DNA of 64,000 bases, taken from positions 788,372 through 852,371 of the forward strand of contig JAEUUF010000013.1 in NCBI GenBank assembly GCA_016787645.1, in the 5' to 3' direction. Source of the DNA: Cyclobacteriaceae bacterium (lineage in GTDB: Bacteria; Bacteroidota; Bacteroidia; Cytophagales; Cyclobacteriaceae). The notes beneath the pieces are model-generated. The model worked only from the letters and a program-made list of their open reading frames with translations, was not told where the DNA came from and made no database searches. Every line of letters starts with the position of its first letter. Within the stretch, counting starts at the first letter, position 1. Position numbers and translations under genes: made by a program. This document shows, one piece after another, positions 15,140 to 22,994 of this stretch.

Positions 15140-16531
15140 CTAAAATGCCTCGTCTCCATCTTTTTGATAGAGGTCCGGATAGATCATCAGCTTGCCACCC
15201 CTCACCTCCGCGGTAAAATACCGCACATAAATAGGGATGGGCTCTGACAGGCGCAGCACATGCTTCTCCTGCTTCATTAGCAACTCGGTCAATTTCTTTG
15301 ACTTCTCGTTTAGGTTTCCGGTCACTAGGTAGTGGGCCAAGGCTTCCGCTTTCTCCATCCGGATGCACCCGTGACTGAATGCCCTGACGGATTGTTGGAA
15401 TAATTTGCGCGCATTGGTGTCGTGCAGAAAGACTGCGTAAGGATTGCTGAACTCAAACTTGATCACCCCGAGCGCATTCTCCCTTCCTTCCCGCTGGCGG
15501 AGGGATACCGGAAAATAATCGGGGGTGTAAGAAGACCAGGGCACGCTGTCAGGATTGAGCAATCGGCCCTGGCGATCGAGCACATCGAAGTTGTTCCTCT
15601 TGAGTATGGAAGTGTCCTGCTGAATCGCAGGCAGGTATTCTTTCACCGCGATCTTGCGCGGCACGTGCCAGTACGGGTAAGTCACCAACCGGGTGATGCG
15701 GCTGCTGAGTTCAGGCGTTGGTGTTTGGGTCTCCCCCACAATTATCCTTGACGCCAGTACCACGTTATCGTCTTGCATCACGTAAAGCATGAACGATGGA
15801 ACGTTAACGAGGATGTACCGGCCATGAAATGACAAACGCTCCTGCCGCCACCGATCCAGGTTGGCTTCGATATGAGCGATCCTTGCGGTGGTGTCCTTAT
15901 GTTGAAGGACGCTCAAGCGCTGCGATGGTTCGAGGGAATCAATCACATGGCGGAGGGCTAGTCGAAGTTCCCTGTACCCGGAATAAGGAGGCTGACAGAG
16001 CCGGAGGTATTCAACGGCCTGCTCCGATCCCCTTGATTGAACCAGCGCCTTCAAACGGATCGAGTCCTCCTTCACACTTTTCACGGGATTCCTCGTTCCA
16101 TAGCGGAGGTCATGGGCCAATGACAGGAACGCATCGGTCAGCAATACATCGGTACGTGACCGGGAAGTTGTGGCATCAAGGAGTTCATCGATATGATAGT
16201 CCTTCGGCGCCAGCCCGTAATACCGGGCCTGTTGAATGAACCCCAAGAGAGAATCGCAGGAAGTCGAAGTACGTTGCCCCTCCACCCAAGAGGCGCGAAA
16301 ATCGGTTTGCTGGTAATACTGTATGACCAGCTCCGGGTTTGTCAGGCCCAGGAATATGGAATCCTGTATGCCCGTTGCGATTCGCGGAGCGGCTGTTGCC
16401 TCCTCCGTTACCTCACTAACAGAAGGGACGACTACCTTCTGCTGGCATCCGGAGGAGATCAAGAGCAACGCAATCCCAATAAGAAAAGGAAATCTTACTC
16501 GCCTTATTGCATATCGAACTATCGAGGCCAT
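15140..16531 (-). CDS. L,D-transpeptidase lipoprotein (YcbB-like)
   Basis: L,D-transpeptidases make 3-3 cross-links in peptidoglycan or attach proteins to it. The 463-residue product begins with a lipoprotein signal (LLLISSGC lipobox near residue 29), so it is probably membrane-anchored and periplasmic. An N-terminal scaffold region (residues about 60-220, with GLAPKDYHIDELLD) precedes the YkuD catalytic domain. That domain carries the active-site HDTNARKLFQ and SHGCIRMEKAEALA motifs, with the nucleophile Cys near residue 396. This layout is that of YcbB/LdtD-like enzymes. It is convergent with tRNA-Leu. Confidence 0.9.
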   Translation of the reverse strand: MASIVRYAIRRVRFPFLIGIALLLISSGCQQKVVVPSVSEVTEEATAAPRIATGIQDSIFLGLTNPELVIQYYQQTDFRASWVEGQRTSTSCDSLLGFIQQARYYGLAPKDYHIDELLDATTSRSRTDVLLTDAFLSLAHDLRYGTRNPVKSVKEDSIRLKALVQSRGSEQAVEYLRLCQPPYSGYRELRLALRHVIDSLEPSQRLSVLQHKDTTARIAHIEANLDRWRQERLSFHGRYILVNVPSFMLYVMQDDNVVLASRIIVGETQTPTPELSSRITRLVTYPYWHVPRKIAVKEYLPAIQQDTSILKRNNFDVLDRQGRLLNPDSVPWSSYTPDYFPVSLRQREGRENALGVIKFEFSNPYAVFLHDTNARKLFQQSVRAFSHGCIRMEKAEALAHYLVTGNLNEKSKKLTELLMKQEKHVLRLSEPIPIYVRYFTAEVRGGKLMIYPDLYQKDGDEAF

Positions 16532-16566
16532 ACCTGCATGTGACGCCTCGTCTTCAAGGGCGCCAA

Positions 16567-16830
16567 CTATTCCGGAATCTCCTCCGGAATTGGTCCATCG
16601 TGTGCGTCGGCCGGAAAAGCCGGTTCAGATTCCTCTTTCAGCAACGAACCCTTATCGTCAAATTCAAACGTGTATACCACATCATCCTTTGACACCTCTA
16701 TGGTATAGTGCCACCGGTCACCCACTTGTTTGCGCTCCTTCAGGTCGAAGAGAAAATCTTCGCGAAACCGGTCAATTACATACTCGGAAATCGCGTAAGG
16801 CAGTTTTTGATTCCCTGTGGTCGTTTTCAT
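16567..16830 (-). CDS. Small acidic protein of unknown function
   Basis: An 87-residue protein starting at the ATG at 16830, which overlaps the TGA of the YbhB-like gene by 4 bases (ATGA), a sign of translational coupling. The central part alternates hydrophobic and charged residues as in a small beta-sheet (WHYTIEVSKDDVVYTFEFDDKG). The C-terminus is proline- and acid-rich. No signal peptide or membrane segment is seen and I do not recognise a family. Confidence 0.65.
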   Translation of the reverse strand: MKTTTGNQKLPYAISEYVIDRFREDFLFDLKERKQVGDRWHYTIEVSKDDVVYTFEFDDKGSLLKEESEPAFPADAHDGPIPEEIPE

Positions 16831-17306
16831 GATTCCCATTGTTTGGTTCGTTTATACAACCCAACTAATTCCCCGTACGCCAGCACGTGGCCGCGCATGG
16901 CCGCTTCCAACTGTTTTCTTCCCGCTCCCTGGGCAAGGCCAATTGGATTATCCAAGGCAAAGACCTTGAAGAAATACCGGTGTGCGCCCGAGGGTGGGCA
17001 TGGCCCTCCATAATTAAGTTGACCGAAATCGTTTATTCCCTGCGTACCCGGAATACTATTTTCTTTCAGGTAATCCTTGATCGGAATATCCCAGACCAGC
17101 CAGTGCAACCAAATGCCGCGCGCAGCGTCCGGGTCATCTACAATTATCGCCAGGCACTTTGCTCCGTCGGGAATACCATGGATGGCCAGTGGTGGATTGA
17201 TATTGATGCCATCACAGGTGTACTTGCCTGGGATGAGTCCGTTGTTGGCAAACGCTTCGCTTTGAACCGTCAACGTCTTTTGGTCCATTTGGGTCACCAC
17301 GTTCAT
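16827..17306 (-). CDS. YbhB/YbcL family (PEBP, Raf-kinase-inhibitor-like) protein
   Basis: A 159-residue cytoplasmic member of the phosphatidylethanolamine-binding-protein fold, with the ligand-pocket signature AIIVDDPDAARGIWLHWLVWDIP and the later GGPCPPSGAHRYFFKVFAL. Bacterial members bind small anionic ligands; their role is poorly known. The start is taken at the ATG at 17306 (MNVVTQ), with the ATG at 17288 (MDQKTL) as an alternative; the TTG at 17360 adds residues with no family support. It is coupled to the small downstream gene by a 4-base overlap. Confidence 0.88.
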   Translation of the reverse strand: MNVVTQMDQKTLTVQSEAFANNGLIPGKYTCDGININPPLAIHGIPDGAKCLAIIVDDPDAARGIWLHWLVWDIPIKDYLKENSIPGTQGINDFGQLNYGGPCPPSGAHRYFFKVFALDNPIGLAQGAGRKQLEAAMRGHVLAYGELVGLYKRTKQWES

Positions 17307-17412
17307 ACCGGCGCTGCTTCTTGGCACTATAAAATGAGCAGGAAACAGCCGTCTTACCAATGATTTTCGTCACTGCAACTGGAAAAACAAGAAGGCCTTG
17401 TTGGGTGTAATT

Positions 17413-18477
17413 TCAGTGTGCCAGGGTGCGAAAAGAGCGTATTGTGACAACGATCATCAGCACAAAATATAACAGGATCGATCCCATGGTAATCCAACCA
17501 CTCCATGCCCGGTACGTCAAGGAGATTAATCCACCATCAGCTGCCAGTCGTAGCGCTAGGGATGCCCACAAGGCAGTAACCGGCAAGTAAAGCGCAACAT
17601 GGTAAGGCTTAACCGACAGTCCCAGCACGCCCGGAAGAATAATCGGGCCATGCGCGAAAATCATGGAGAAGACAAAGCCCAGGAAGAACGTATGCACAAT
17701 CATGTCGTAAGCGAAGGGCTGATCTCGAAGTGCCACCAGTAAAACGCCTTCGATAACCAGGGCGATGTACCCGCACAATAACGACACCGCCGTGAATCGC
17801 GCCAACCCCTCTTTGTGCAACGTAATACGAATGAGGTCATACCGTAACAGCCATGCGCTCGTGAAGACCAATGAAAAACCAGCCAGAAACTTTCCCACGA
17901 TATGAAAGGGAATGAGCAGCGACACCACAAAGACAACCAGGAAGCCGTAGAGCCAACGGCGGTTGGCGGCAGTGACCGGCAAGAAGCGACTGAGTTCAAG
18001 GCGTTCAGAAACGATCGTAAAAAGCAGGAAGCCCATCCACCAGGGCAACACCATCGGGTAGAATTGTTTCCAGAAGAGCAGCACCGTGCCGACTAACCAA
18101 CAGGCCACACCCGCCAGCGCGAGCAGGAGCAACTCGCTGAACTGCACCTTAAGGTAAGTGACGTAAACGGCTGCAAAAATTAGCCCGGCCACAACCAGCA
18201 TAGCCACGGCAAAATGGAAGTCGCCGAACAGAAAGACAACGATACTGGAAGCACTCAGGAGCGGGCCTGCGTAAAAGTAGATCCGTTTGAGTGGAATCAC
18301 TTTCTCAAGAGCGATAAGGCTGCCCAGGAACCCACCTACCATAATGGCACCGTGATGGGCATAGGCTTCCGGGATGGGAACTGCCCAGCCGAGGCGACCA
18401 AGCCCTGATAACATTCCTGTAACCAGGTTGATTAGGGCAAATACCAACAAAGCAGGTTTGAGAAAACGCATCATCAA
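17413..18477 (-). CDS. Polytopic membrane protein, NnrS-like
   Basis: A 354-residue protein that is almost wholly hydrophobic, with about 11-12 predicted membrane helices. Conserved-looking histidines sit in membrane segments (AYAHHGAIMVGGFLG near residue 40, IVHTFFLGFVFSMIFAHGPIILPG near 240-263). This arrangement recalls NnrS-family heme-copper membrane proteins involved in the nitric-oxide/low-oxygen response. The family call is by pattern only. It is divergent from a phosphoribosyltransferase gene across a 171-bp region that holds a TGAC-N4-GTCA palindrome. Confidence 0.55.
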   Translation of the reverse strand: MMMRFLKPALLVFALINLVTGMLSGLGRLGWAVPIPEAYAHHGAIMVGGFLGSLIALEKVIPLKRIYFYAGPLLSASSIVVFLFGDFHFAVAMLVVAGLIFAAVYVTYLKVQFSELLLLALAGVACWLVGTVLLFWKQFYPMVLPWWMGFLLFTIVSERLELSRFLPVTAANRRWLYGFLVVFVVSLLIPFHIVGKFLAGFSLVFTSAWLLRYDLIRITLHKEGLARFTAVSLLCGYIALVIEGVLLVALRDQPFAYDMIVHTFFLGFVFSMIFAHGPIILPGVLGLSVKPYHVALYLPVTALWASLALRLAADGGLISLTYRAWSGWITMGSILLYFVLMIVVTIRSFRTLAH

Positions 18478-18537
18478 GCCATTTGATCAGTAATTACCAC
18501 GTCAGTTTACGATGAACCAAAGAAATATTCCAACCTA

Positions 18538-18572
18538 GTGCCCTTGTGGGCACCAAACTATGACGCAGGTCA
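18538..18572. promoter_or_regulatory. Candidate operator region between divergent genes
   Basis: Two symmetric motifs lie side by side: GTGCCC-TTGT-GGGCAC at 18538-18553 and TGAC-GCAG-GTCA at 18561-18572. The second has the half-site symmetry of CRP/FNR-family regulators. The flanking NnrS-like gene would fit a low-oxygen regulon. No regulator gene is adjacent, so the assignment is inference. Confidence 0.35.
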
Positions 18573-18648
18573 GTAATCCAACTTGGAGGAATCATTGAGG
18601 AATTGAGCGCATTCTCGCACCTTGAACACCTGATTTTACCACACCCTC

Positions 18649-19299
18649 ATGTTTTTAAATCGAAAAGATGCGGGAGAGAAATTGGGGCGGGCGCTCGAAC
18701 GTTATCGCCATCAAGGGGTCCTCGTGCTGGGTATTCCGAGAGGTGGAGTGGAAACGGCGTATTATGTCGCGGACTACCTGGATGCTGAACTTTCGGTGGT
18801 GATATGCCGAAAACTCGGCTACCCGATCAATCCTGAAGCAGCCTTCGGCGCGCTGGCAGAAGACGGGAGCCTGTACCTCGATGCGATGGCGCTGGAATAC
18901 CTGACGGATGCGGAGTTTCAAAGAGTATTGGACGATCAGCAGCGGGAAATTCAGCGAAGGGTTATAACATTCAGGCAGGGAAAGCCTTTGCCCCGGATGA
19001 AAGGAAGAACAGTAATTATTGTGGATGACGGTGTCGCTACCGGCGCGACTTTGTTTGCCGCAATCAAGCTGTGTAAGAAAAGTGAGGTTGGAAAATTGGT
19101 GGTGGCTGCTCCCCTATCCGGGAGCGCCATGGTGCATACCCTTCACAAAATGGTCGATGACGTTGTCATTTTGGAAAACCCCTACGACTTTCATGCTGTT
19201 TCACAAGGATATGCGGAATTCAATAACCTCACCGATGAAGAAGCGCTCTTGTTCCTTAGTCGATGGCATGAGCACCACAAGACAACGCTTGAGAACTAA
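18649..19299 (+). CDS. Phosphoribosyltransferase-domain protein
   Basis: A 216-residue type I phosphoribosyltransferase fold. The PRPP-binding loop is VIIVDDGVATGATLFAAI (near residues 122-139), and the N-terminal IPRGGVETAYYVADYL segment carries the pyrophosphate-binding region. Proteins of this subgroup are widespread and are often next to stress genes. The substrate base is not known, and no purine or pyrimidine gene is adjacent. Confidence 0.85.
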   Translation: MFLNRKDAGEKLGRALERYRHQGVLVLGIPRGGVETAYYVADYLDAELSVVICRKLGYPINPEAAFGALAEDGSLYLDAMALEYLTDAEFQRVLDDQQREIQRRVITFRQGKPLPRMKGRTVIIVDDGVATGATLFAAIKLCKKSEVGKLVVAAPLSGSAMVHTLHKMVDDVVILENPYDFHAVSQGYAEFNNLTDEEALLFLSRWHEHHKTTLEN

Positions 19300-19401
19300 C
19301 TCTGGACGGTATCCGACAAAGCGTCCACCGATCACCAAAGAGTCGTTGATTTTTTACAGGCCCTTGGATGAAATTGTTACCTTGCCGCAAATATTGATAT
19401 C

Positions 19402-19872
19402 ATGAAAATCACCAAACACACCGTCGCAGCGATCCATTATACGCTTACCGACAACAGCGGAAATATACTGGACAGCAGCGCCGGCCGCGATCCACTCTAC
19501 TACCTCCATGGCGAGGGTAACCTCATCCCGGGAATGGAAGAAGGGCTGGAAGGCCAGGAAAAAGGAAACAAACTCAAACTGAAGATAAGCCCCGAAAAAG
19601 GATATGGTGTTCGCGATGAGCGGCTCATCCAACAAGTGCCACGTACGGCCTTTGGAGATCAGAAAGTGGAAAAGGGTATGCAGTTTCATGCCAACAATGG
19701 CATGGTGGTTACGGTAACCAACGTCGGGCTAGAGCAAGTGACGGTCGATGCCAATCATGCCCTGGCCGGTGTAGATCTCAATTTCGATGTGGAGGTGTTG
19801 GAAGTACGCCAGGCCACGGAAGAAGAAATCAGTCACGGTCACGTTCACGGACCGGGTGGCGCTCATCATTAA
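19402..19872 (+). CDS. FKBP-type peptidyl-prolyl isomerase, SlyD-like
   Basis: A 156-residue protein with the SlyD layout: an FKBP domain split by an IF chaperone insert. Visible segments are YTLTDNSGNILDSS, the active-site LIPGMEEGLEGQEKGNKLKL, an insert with PEKGYGVRDERLIQQVPRTAF, and DANHALAGVDLNFDVEVLEVR. The His-rich tail (HGHVHGPGGAHH) could bind nickel or other metals, as in E. coli SlyD. It acts in the cytoplasm as a folding helper. It stands alone, 102 bp after the phosphoribosyltransferase gene. Confidence 0.93.
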   Translation: MKITKHTVAAIHYTLTDNSGNILDSSAGRDPLYYLHGEGNLIPGMEEGLEGQEKGNKLKLKISPEKGYGVRDERLIQQVPRTAFGDQKVEKGMQFHANNGMVVTVTNVGLEQVTVDANHALAGVDLNFDVEVLEVRQATEEEISHGHVHGPGGAHH

Positions 19873-20017
19873 AGTGGCCTTCTGGTTGAAGCAACGCTTT
19901 AGTGCTTTGACCGAATTGATTTGCGTTTTTCCGTAAACAATTCCAGGAGTTATTGGGATTTTCCAGCTTGAACGGTTAACGGGTCTGGTACTTTTACTTT
20001 CGACCAAATTCCCAACC

Positions 20018-20485
20018 ATGAAGCATCCAGTCCTCCTCCCCGCGTTGGCGATCGCATTGCTGATTGCCAACAGCTGCAAGAAAGATGAGGTTACCCCCAA
20101 GATTGACCTGATCACGTTAAGTGGAACATGGACAGGACTTTCAACAATCAATAAGAAAGGCACCTGCACCTACACGGATTCCATCGCCACGATTACTCAG
20201 GTTTGGTCGGTAACCTCCGCCGGAGCAGTATCCATTCAAGAGTCCTTTAGTTACAACACCTTCTCCAGCACGACCAGTTGGACCGGCTCAGTGGATCAAT
20301 CCCTCCAACTGACCATCACCCGATCGGAAAACACGAACTGTTTTGGAACCGTGGAAACAAAATCGTTTACCCTGAGTGGCCAAATTCAGAAGACACCAAC
20401 GGGGTATAACCTCGATCAGAAAATGGACTTTTCGATTTGTCCCCCAAACTGCTTGTTTGACATACACTACGTCCTTTGGAAGTGA
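20018..20485 (+). CDS. Lipoprotein of unknown function
   Basis: A 155-residue lipoprotein: the signal peptide ends in LLIANSC followed by KKDE, a typical Bacteroidota export signal after the lipidated Cys. The mature part is rich in Thr and Ser beta-strand pattern (SGTWTGLSTINKKGTCTYTD), with several further cysteines (near residues 52, 110, 141 and 145) that could form disulfides. The small beta-barrel look resembles lipocalin-like Bacteroidota lipoproteins, but I do not recognise a family. A weak promoter (TTG at 19968, TACTTTTA at 19989) precedes it. Confidence 0.7.
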   Translation: MKHPVLLPALAIALLIANSCKKDEVTPKIDLITLSGTWTGLSTINKKGTCTYTDSIATITQVWSVTSAGAVSIQESFSYNTFSSTTSWTGSVDQSLQLTITRSENTNCFGTVETKSFTLSGQIQKTPTGYNLDQKMDFSICPPNCLFDIHYVLWK

Positions 20486-20559
20486 CCTTCCGGGCAACTT
20501 CTGCCCAACATTCTCGATCAATTCTTTGTTATCTTTACCCGAAGCAAACGAATTGACAC

Positions 20560-21546
20560 ATGTACGGCGGTGGCAACACATTTGAAGGCATCAAGACAGA
20601 CAGCGTAGCGCAAGAGGATCCCCAGAAACTGGCCGAATTCGAAGCACGCATCGCCCGTGGCGAGAAAATCGAGCCCACCGACTGGATGCCCCAGCTCTAC
20701 CGCAAGCAGCTTATCCGGATGATTGAGCAGCATGCCCACAGCGAAATCATTGGCGCCCTGCCGGAAGGAACCTGGATCACCCGTGCGCCGGGCTTCAAGC
20801 GCAAGATGTCATTGATGGCCAAGGTCCAGGATGAGGTGGGTCACGCTCAACTACTCTATAGCGCCGCTGAAACACTCGGAAAATCGCGCGAGCAGATGAT
20901 TGATGACCTCATTACCGGCAAATCCAAATATTCCAACATTTTCAATTACCCCACGTTTACCTGGGCGGATTGTTGCTTCATCTCCTGGCTGGTAGATGCA
21001 GGTGCAATCGTCAACCAACTGGCCAACGCCAAGGGAAGCTATGGCCCCTATTGTCGTGCGCTAGATCGCATTTGTGCCGAAGAATCCTTTCATCTCAAGT
21101 ATGGTCACCATTGTGTCATCTACCTGGCCGCAGGCACGGCCAAACAACGGTCCATGTTCCAGGAAGCACTCAATCGCTGGTGGCCTCCCATGATGCACTT
21201 CTTTGGGCCTTCCGATAAGATTTCTGTTCATACAGAAGTGCTGATGCGCTGGAAAGTGAAGATGGGTACCAACGACGATATGCGTAACCAGTTCCTGGAT
21301 ATGTACGTGCCGAAAATCCTTGAACTGGGTTTCACAATCCCTGATCCCAAATTGAAAAAGAACCCGGATACTGGACGTTGGGACTATACGGAACCTGACT
21401 GGGAAGAATTCAAAAGGGTGATCAACGGCGATGGCCCCTGCAACAAGGAGCGGCTCGAAGTGAGAAGGATTGCCGAGGAGCGTGGTCGTTGGGTGCGGGA
21501 AGCGCTTAAGTCGCCTAAGGCTGCGTATGTGACTCCATTAGCGTAA
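20560..21546 (+). CDS. paaA: Phenylacetyl-CoA epoxidase catalytic subunit PaaA
   Basis: PaaA is the di-iron subunit of the multicomponent monooxygenase that converts phenylacetyl-CoA to its 1,2-epoxide. The 328-residue product has the carboxylate/His iron ligands of the family: [32 protein letters not shown] (E-x2-H) and [14 protein letters not shown] (E-x2-H). Length is normal. It starts the paaABC cluster. A near-consensus -7 element, TATCTTTA, lies at 20530-20537, about 20 bases before the ATG. Confidence 0.96.
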   Translation: MYGGGNTFEGIKTDSVAQEDPQKLAEFEARIARGEKIEPTDWMPQLYRKQLIRMIEQHAHSEIIGALPEGTWITRAPGFKRKMSLMAKVQDEVGHAQLLYSAAETLGKSREQMIDDLITGKSKYSNIFNYPTFTWADCCFISWLVDAGAIVNQLANAKGSYGPYCRALDRICAEESFHLKYGHHCVIYLAAGTAKQRSMFQEALNRWWPPMMHFFGPSDKISVHTEVLMRWKVKMGTNDDMRNQFLDMYVPKILELGFTIPDPKLKKNPDTGRWDYTEPDWEEFKRVINGDGPCNKERLEVRRIAEERGRWVREALKSPKAAYVTPLA

Positions 21547-21633
21547 GGCAGAATGCCCATATGCCAATGCGTTTGGTGCCCGGGCGTTTGCTTGTCAACT
21601 TGTTTACGAGGTTAATTGGTTGAATACAATCAA

Positions 21634-22239
21634 ATGAAATCCCTTGATCCGAGAGTGAATCGATTACCGGTACCGGGTACCCCCGGAACAATCGTGCCTA
21701 AGGTACCCCTGGATCAATTCGGATCTTTTGAGGTTTTTGTTCAGGCTAAAGAAGGAAAACCATTTCAACACGAGGGCATCGTACACGCGCCTAACCTGGA
21801 GCTGGCTTTTGTGCTTGCCAAAGAGGCATTCACCAGGAGATTTACTTGCCATTCGCTTTATGTCACCGAAACGCGCGACGTCTTCGTGAGTCCAACTACC
21901 GAGGCAGAACAAAACGCTTATGACCTGATCGAGGAGGCCACATCCCCCGCAGCAAAAGAACCATACGAAATTTATCACCTGCCCCGACGAGGCAAACAGC
22001 ATATACATGCCGGCACGGTAACCGCGGGAAGCCCCGAGGAGGCCATGTGGCTGGCGAAACAGTCACTCAATACCAAGGCAGTATTCAACGTGTGGGCTGT
22101 TCGCAGCGCCGCTATCCGTCGCACCACACCTGAAGAAGCTATTCTTTGGCAGACCTTGCCAGACAAGAAATTCAGGGATGCCTCCGATTATAAAGGAGGC
22201 GACAAACTCAAGGAATTCCTCGAACGCAGAAACGCATGA
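21634..22239 (+). CDS. paaB: Double-length PaaB, phenylacetyl-CoA epoxidase subunit
   Basis: PaaB normally has about 95 residues and bridges the PaaA-PaaC complex. This protein has about 201 residues and seems to hold two PaaB-like units. The first (residues about 30-95) has FGSFEVFVQAKEGKPFQHEG, NLELAFVLAKEAFTRR and SLYVTETRDVFV. The second (about 112-175) has YEIYHLPRRGKQHIHAG, SPEEAMWLAKQSLNTK and NVWAVRSAAIRRT. The repeated order strand, AxxxLAKxxxxxR/K, VW/LYV is visible directly. The start is the ATG at 21634, not the TTG at 21616. It overlaps paaC by 4 bases. Confidence 0.88.
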   Translation: MKSLDPRVNRLPVPGTPGTIVPKVPLDQFGSFEVFVQAKEGKPFQHEGIVHAPNLELAFVLAKEAFTRRFTCHSLYVTETRDVFVSPTTEAEQNAYDLIEEATSPAAKEPYEIYHLPRRGKQHIHAGTVTAGSPEEAMWLAKQSLNTKAVFNVWAVRSAAIRRTTPEEAILWQTLPDKKFRDASDYKGGDKLKEFLERRNA

Positions 22240-22991
22240 ACGAACTCGCGCTCAAAGAGCTGTTGTACAAAATGGCGGATGACCTGCTCATCCTGGGGCA
22301 TCGCAATTCCGAATGGACGGGGATGGGACCCATCCTGGAAGAGGACATCGCCTTCTCTTCGATGGCCCAGGACAAGATCGGGCAAAGCCACGCGCTCTTC
22401 CAACTCCTCCACCAACTCGGTGAACAAGCACCCGATACCGTAGCCTTTACACGCAACGCAGAACAGTTTCACAATTGCGTCCTCGTCGAATTGCCCAACC
22501 AGGAGTATGACTTCAGTTTGATTCGTCATTTCCTTTTTGATACCGCCGACGCGCTACGCTGGGAAATGTTGTCCCGCTCTTCGTATGAACCGCTCGCTCA
22601 GCTGGCCCGAAAGATCCATGGTGAGTTGCGCTACCATACCCTGCATGCCAACACCTGGGTGAAGCAGCTCGGATCCGCCACCGAAGACAGCATCGGAAGA
22701 CTCCAGCGATCGCTGGACGAAGCCATTCCGTTTGCTCTCGGCATGTTTGAAGAATCTCCGTATGAGTCCGATTTAGTCACCGACAAGGTATTCGAGGGTG
22801 AAGCGATGCTCAAGTCATTGTGGATGGCGCAGGTGGAAAAAGTGATATCCGCTACCCGCCTTCACCTTCCTGACTGGAAACTGATCAACCCCGTACGGGG
22901 AGGAAGAATGGGTAAACACAGCCCGCACCTTCAACCGATGCTGGATGAAATGAGCGAAGTGTTTCGTATGGACCCCACTGCGGAGTGGTGA
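22236..22991 (+). CDS. paaC: Phenylacetyl-CoA epoxidase structural subunit PaaC
   Basis: PaaC is the non-catalytic ferritin-like partner of PaaA. The 251-residue product matches family length and shows LGHRNSEWTGMGPILEEDIAFSSMAQDKIGQ, ALRWEMLSR, HGELRYHTLHANTWVKQL and a C-terminal GRMGKHSPHLQPML segment. Its ATG overlaps the paaB stop (ATGA at 22236). paaD and paaE, needed for cluster insertion and electron delivery, do not follow; a convergent protease gene ends only 3 bases away. Confidence 0.95.
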   Translation: MNELALKELLYKMADDLLILGHRNSEWTGMGPILEEDIAFSSMAQDKIGQSHALFQLLHQLGEQAPDTVAFTRNAEQFHNCVLVELPNQEYDFSLIRHFLFDTADALRWEMLSRSSYEPLAQLARKIHGELRYHTLHANTWVKQLGSATEDSIGRLQRSLDEAIPFALGMFEESPYESDLVTDKVFEGEAMLKSLWMAQVEKVISATRLHLPDWKLINPVRGGRMGKHSPHLQPMLDEMSEVFRMDPTAEW

Positions 22992-22994
22992 TCA

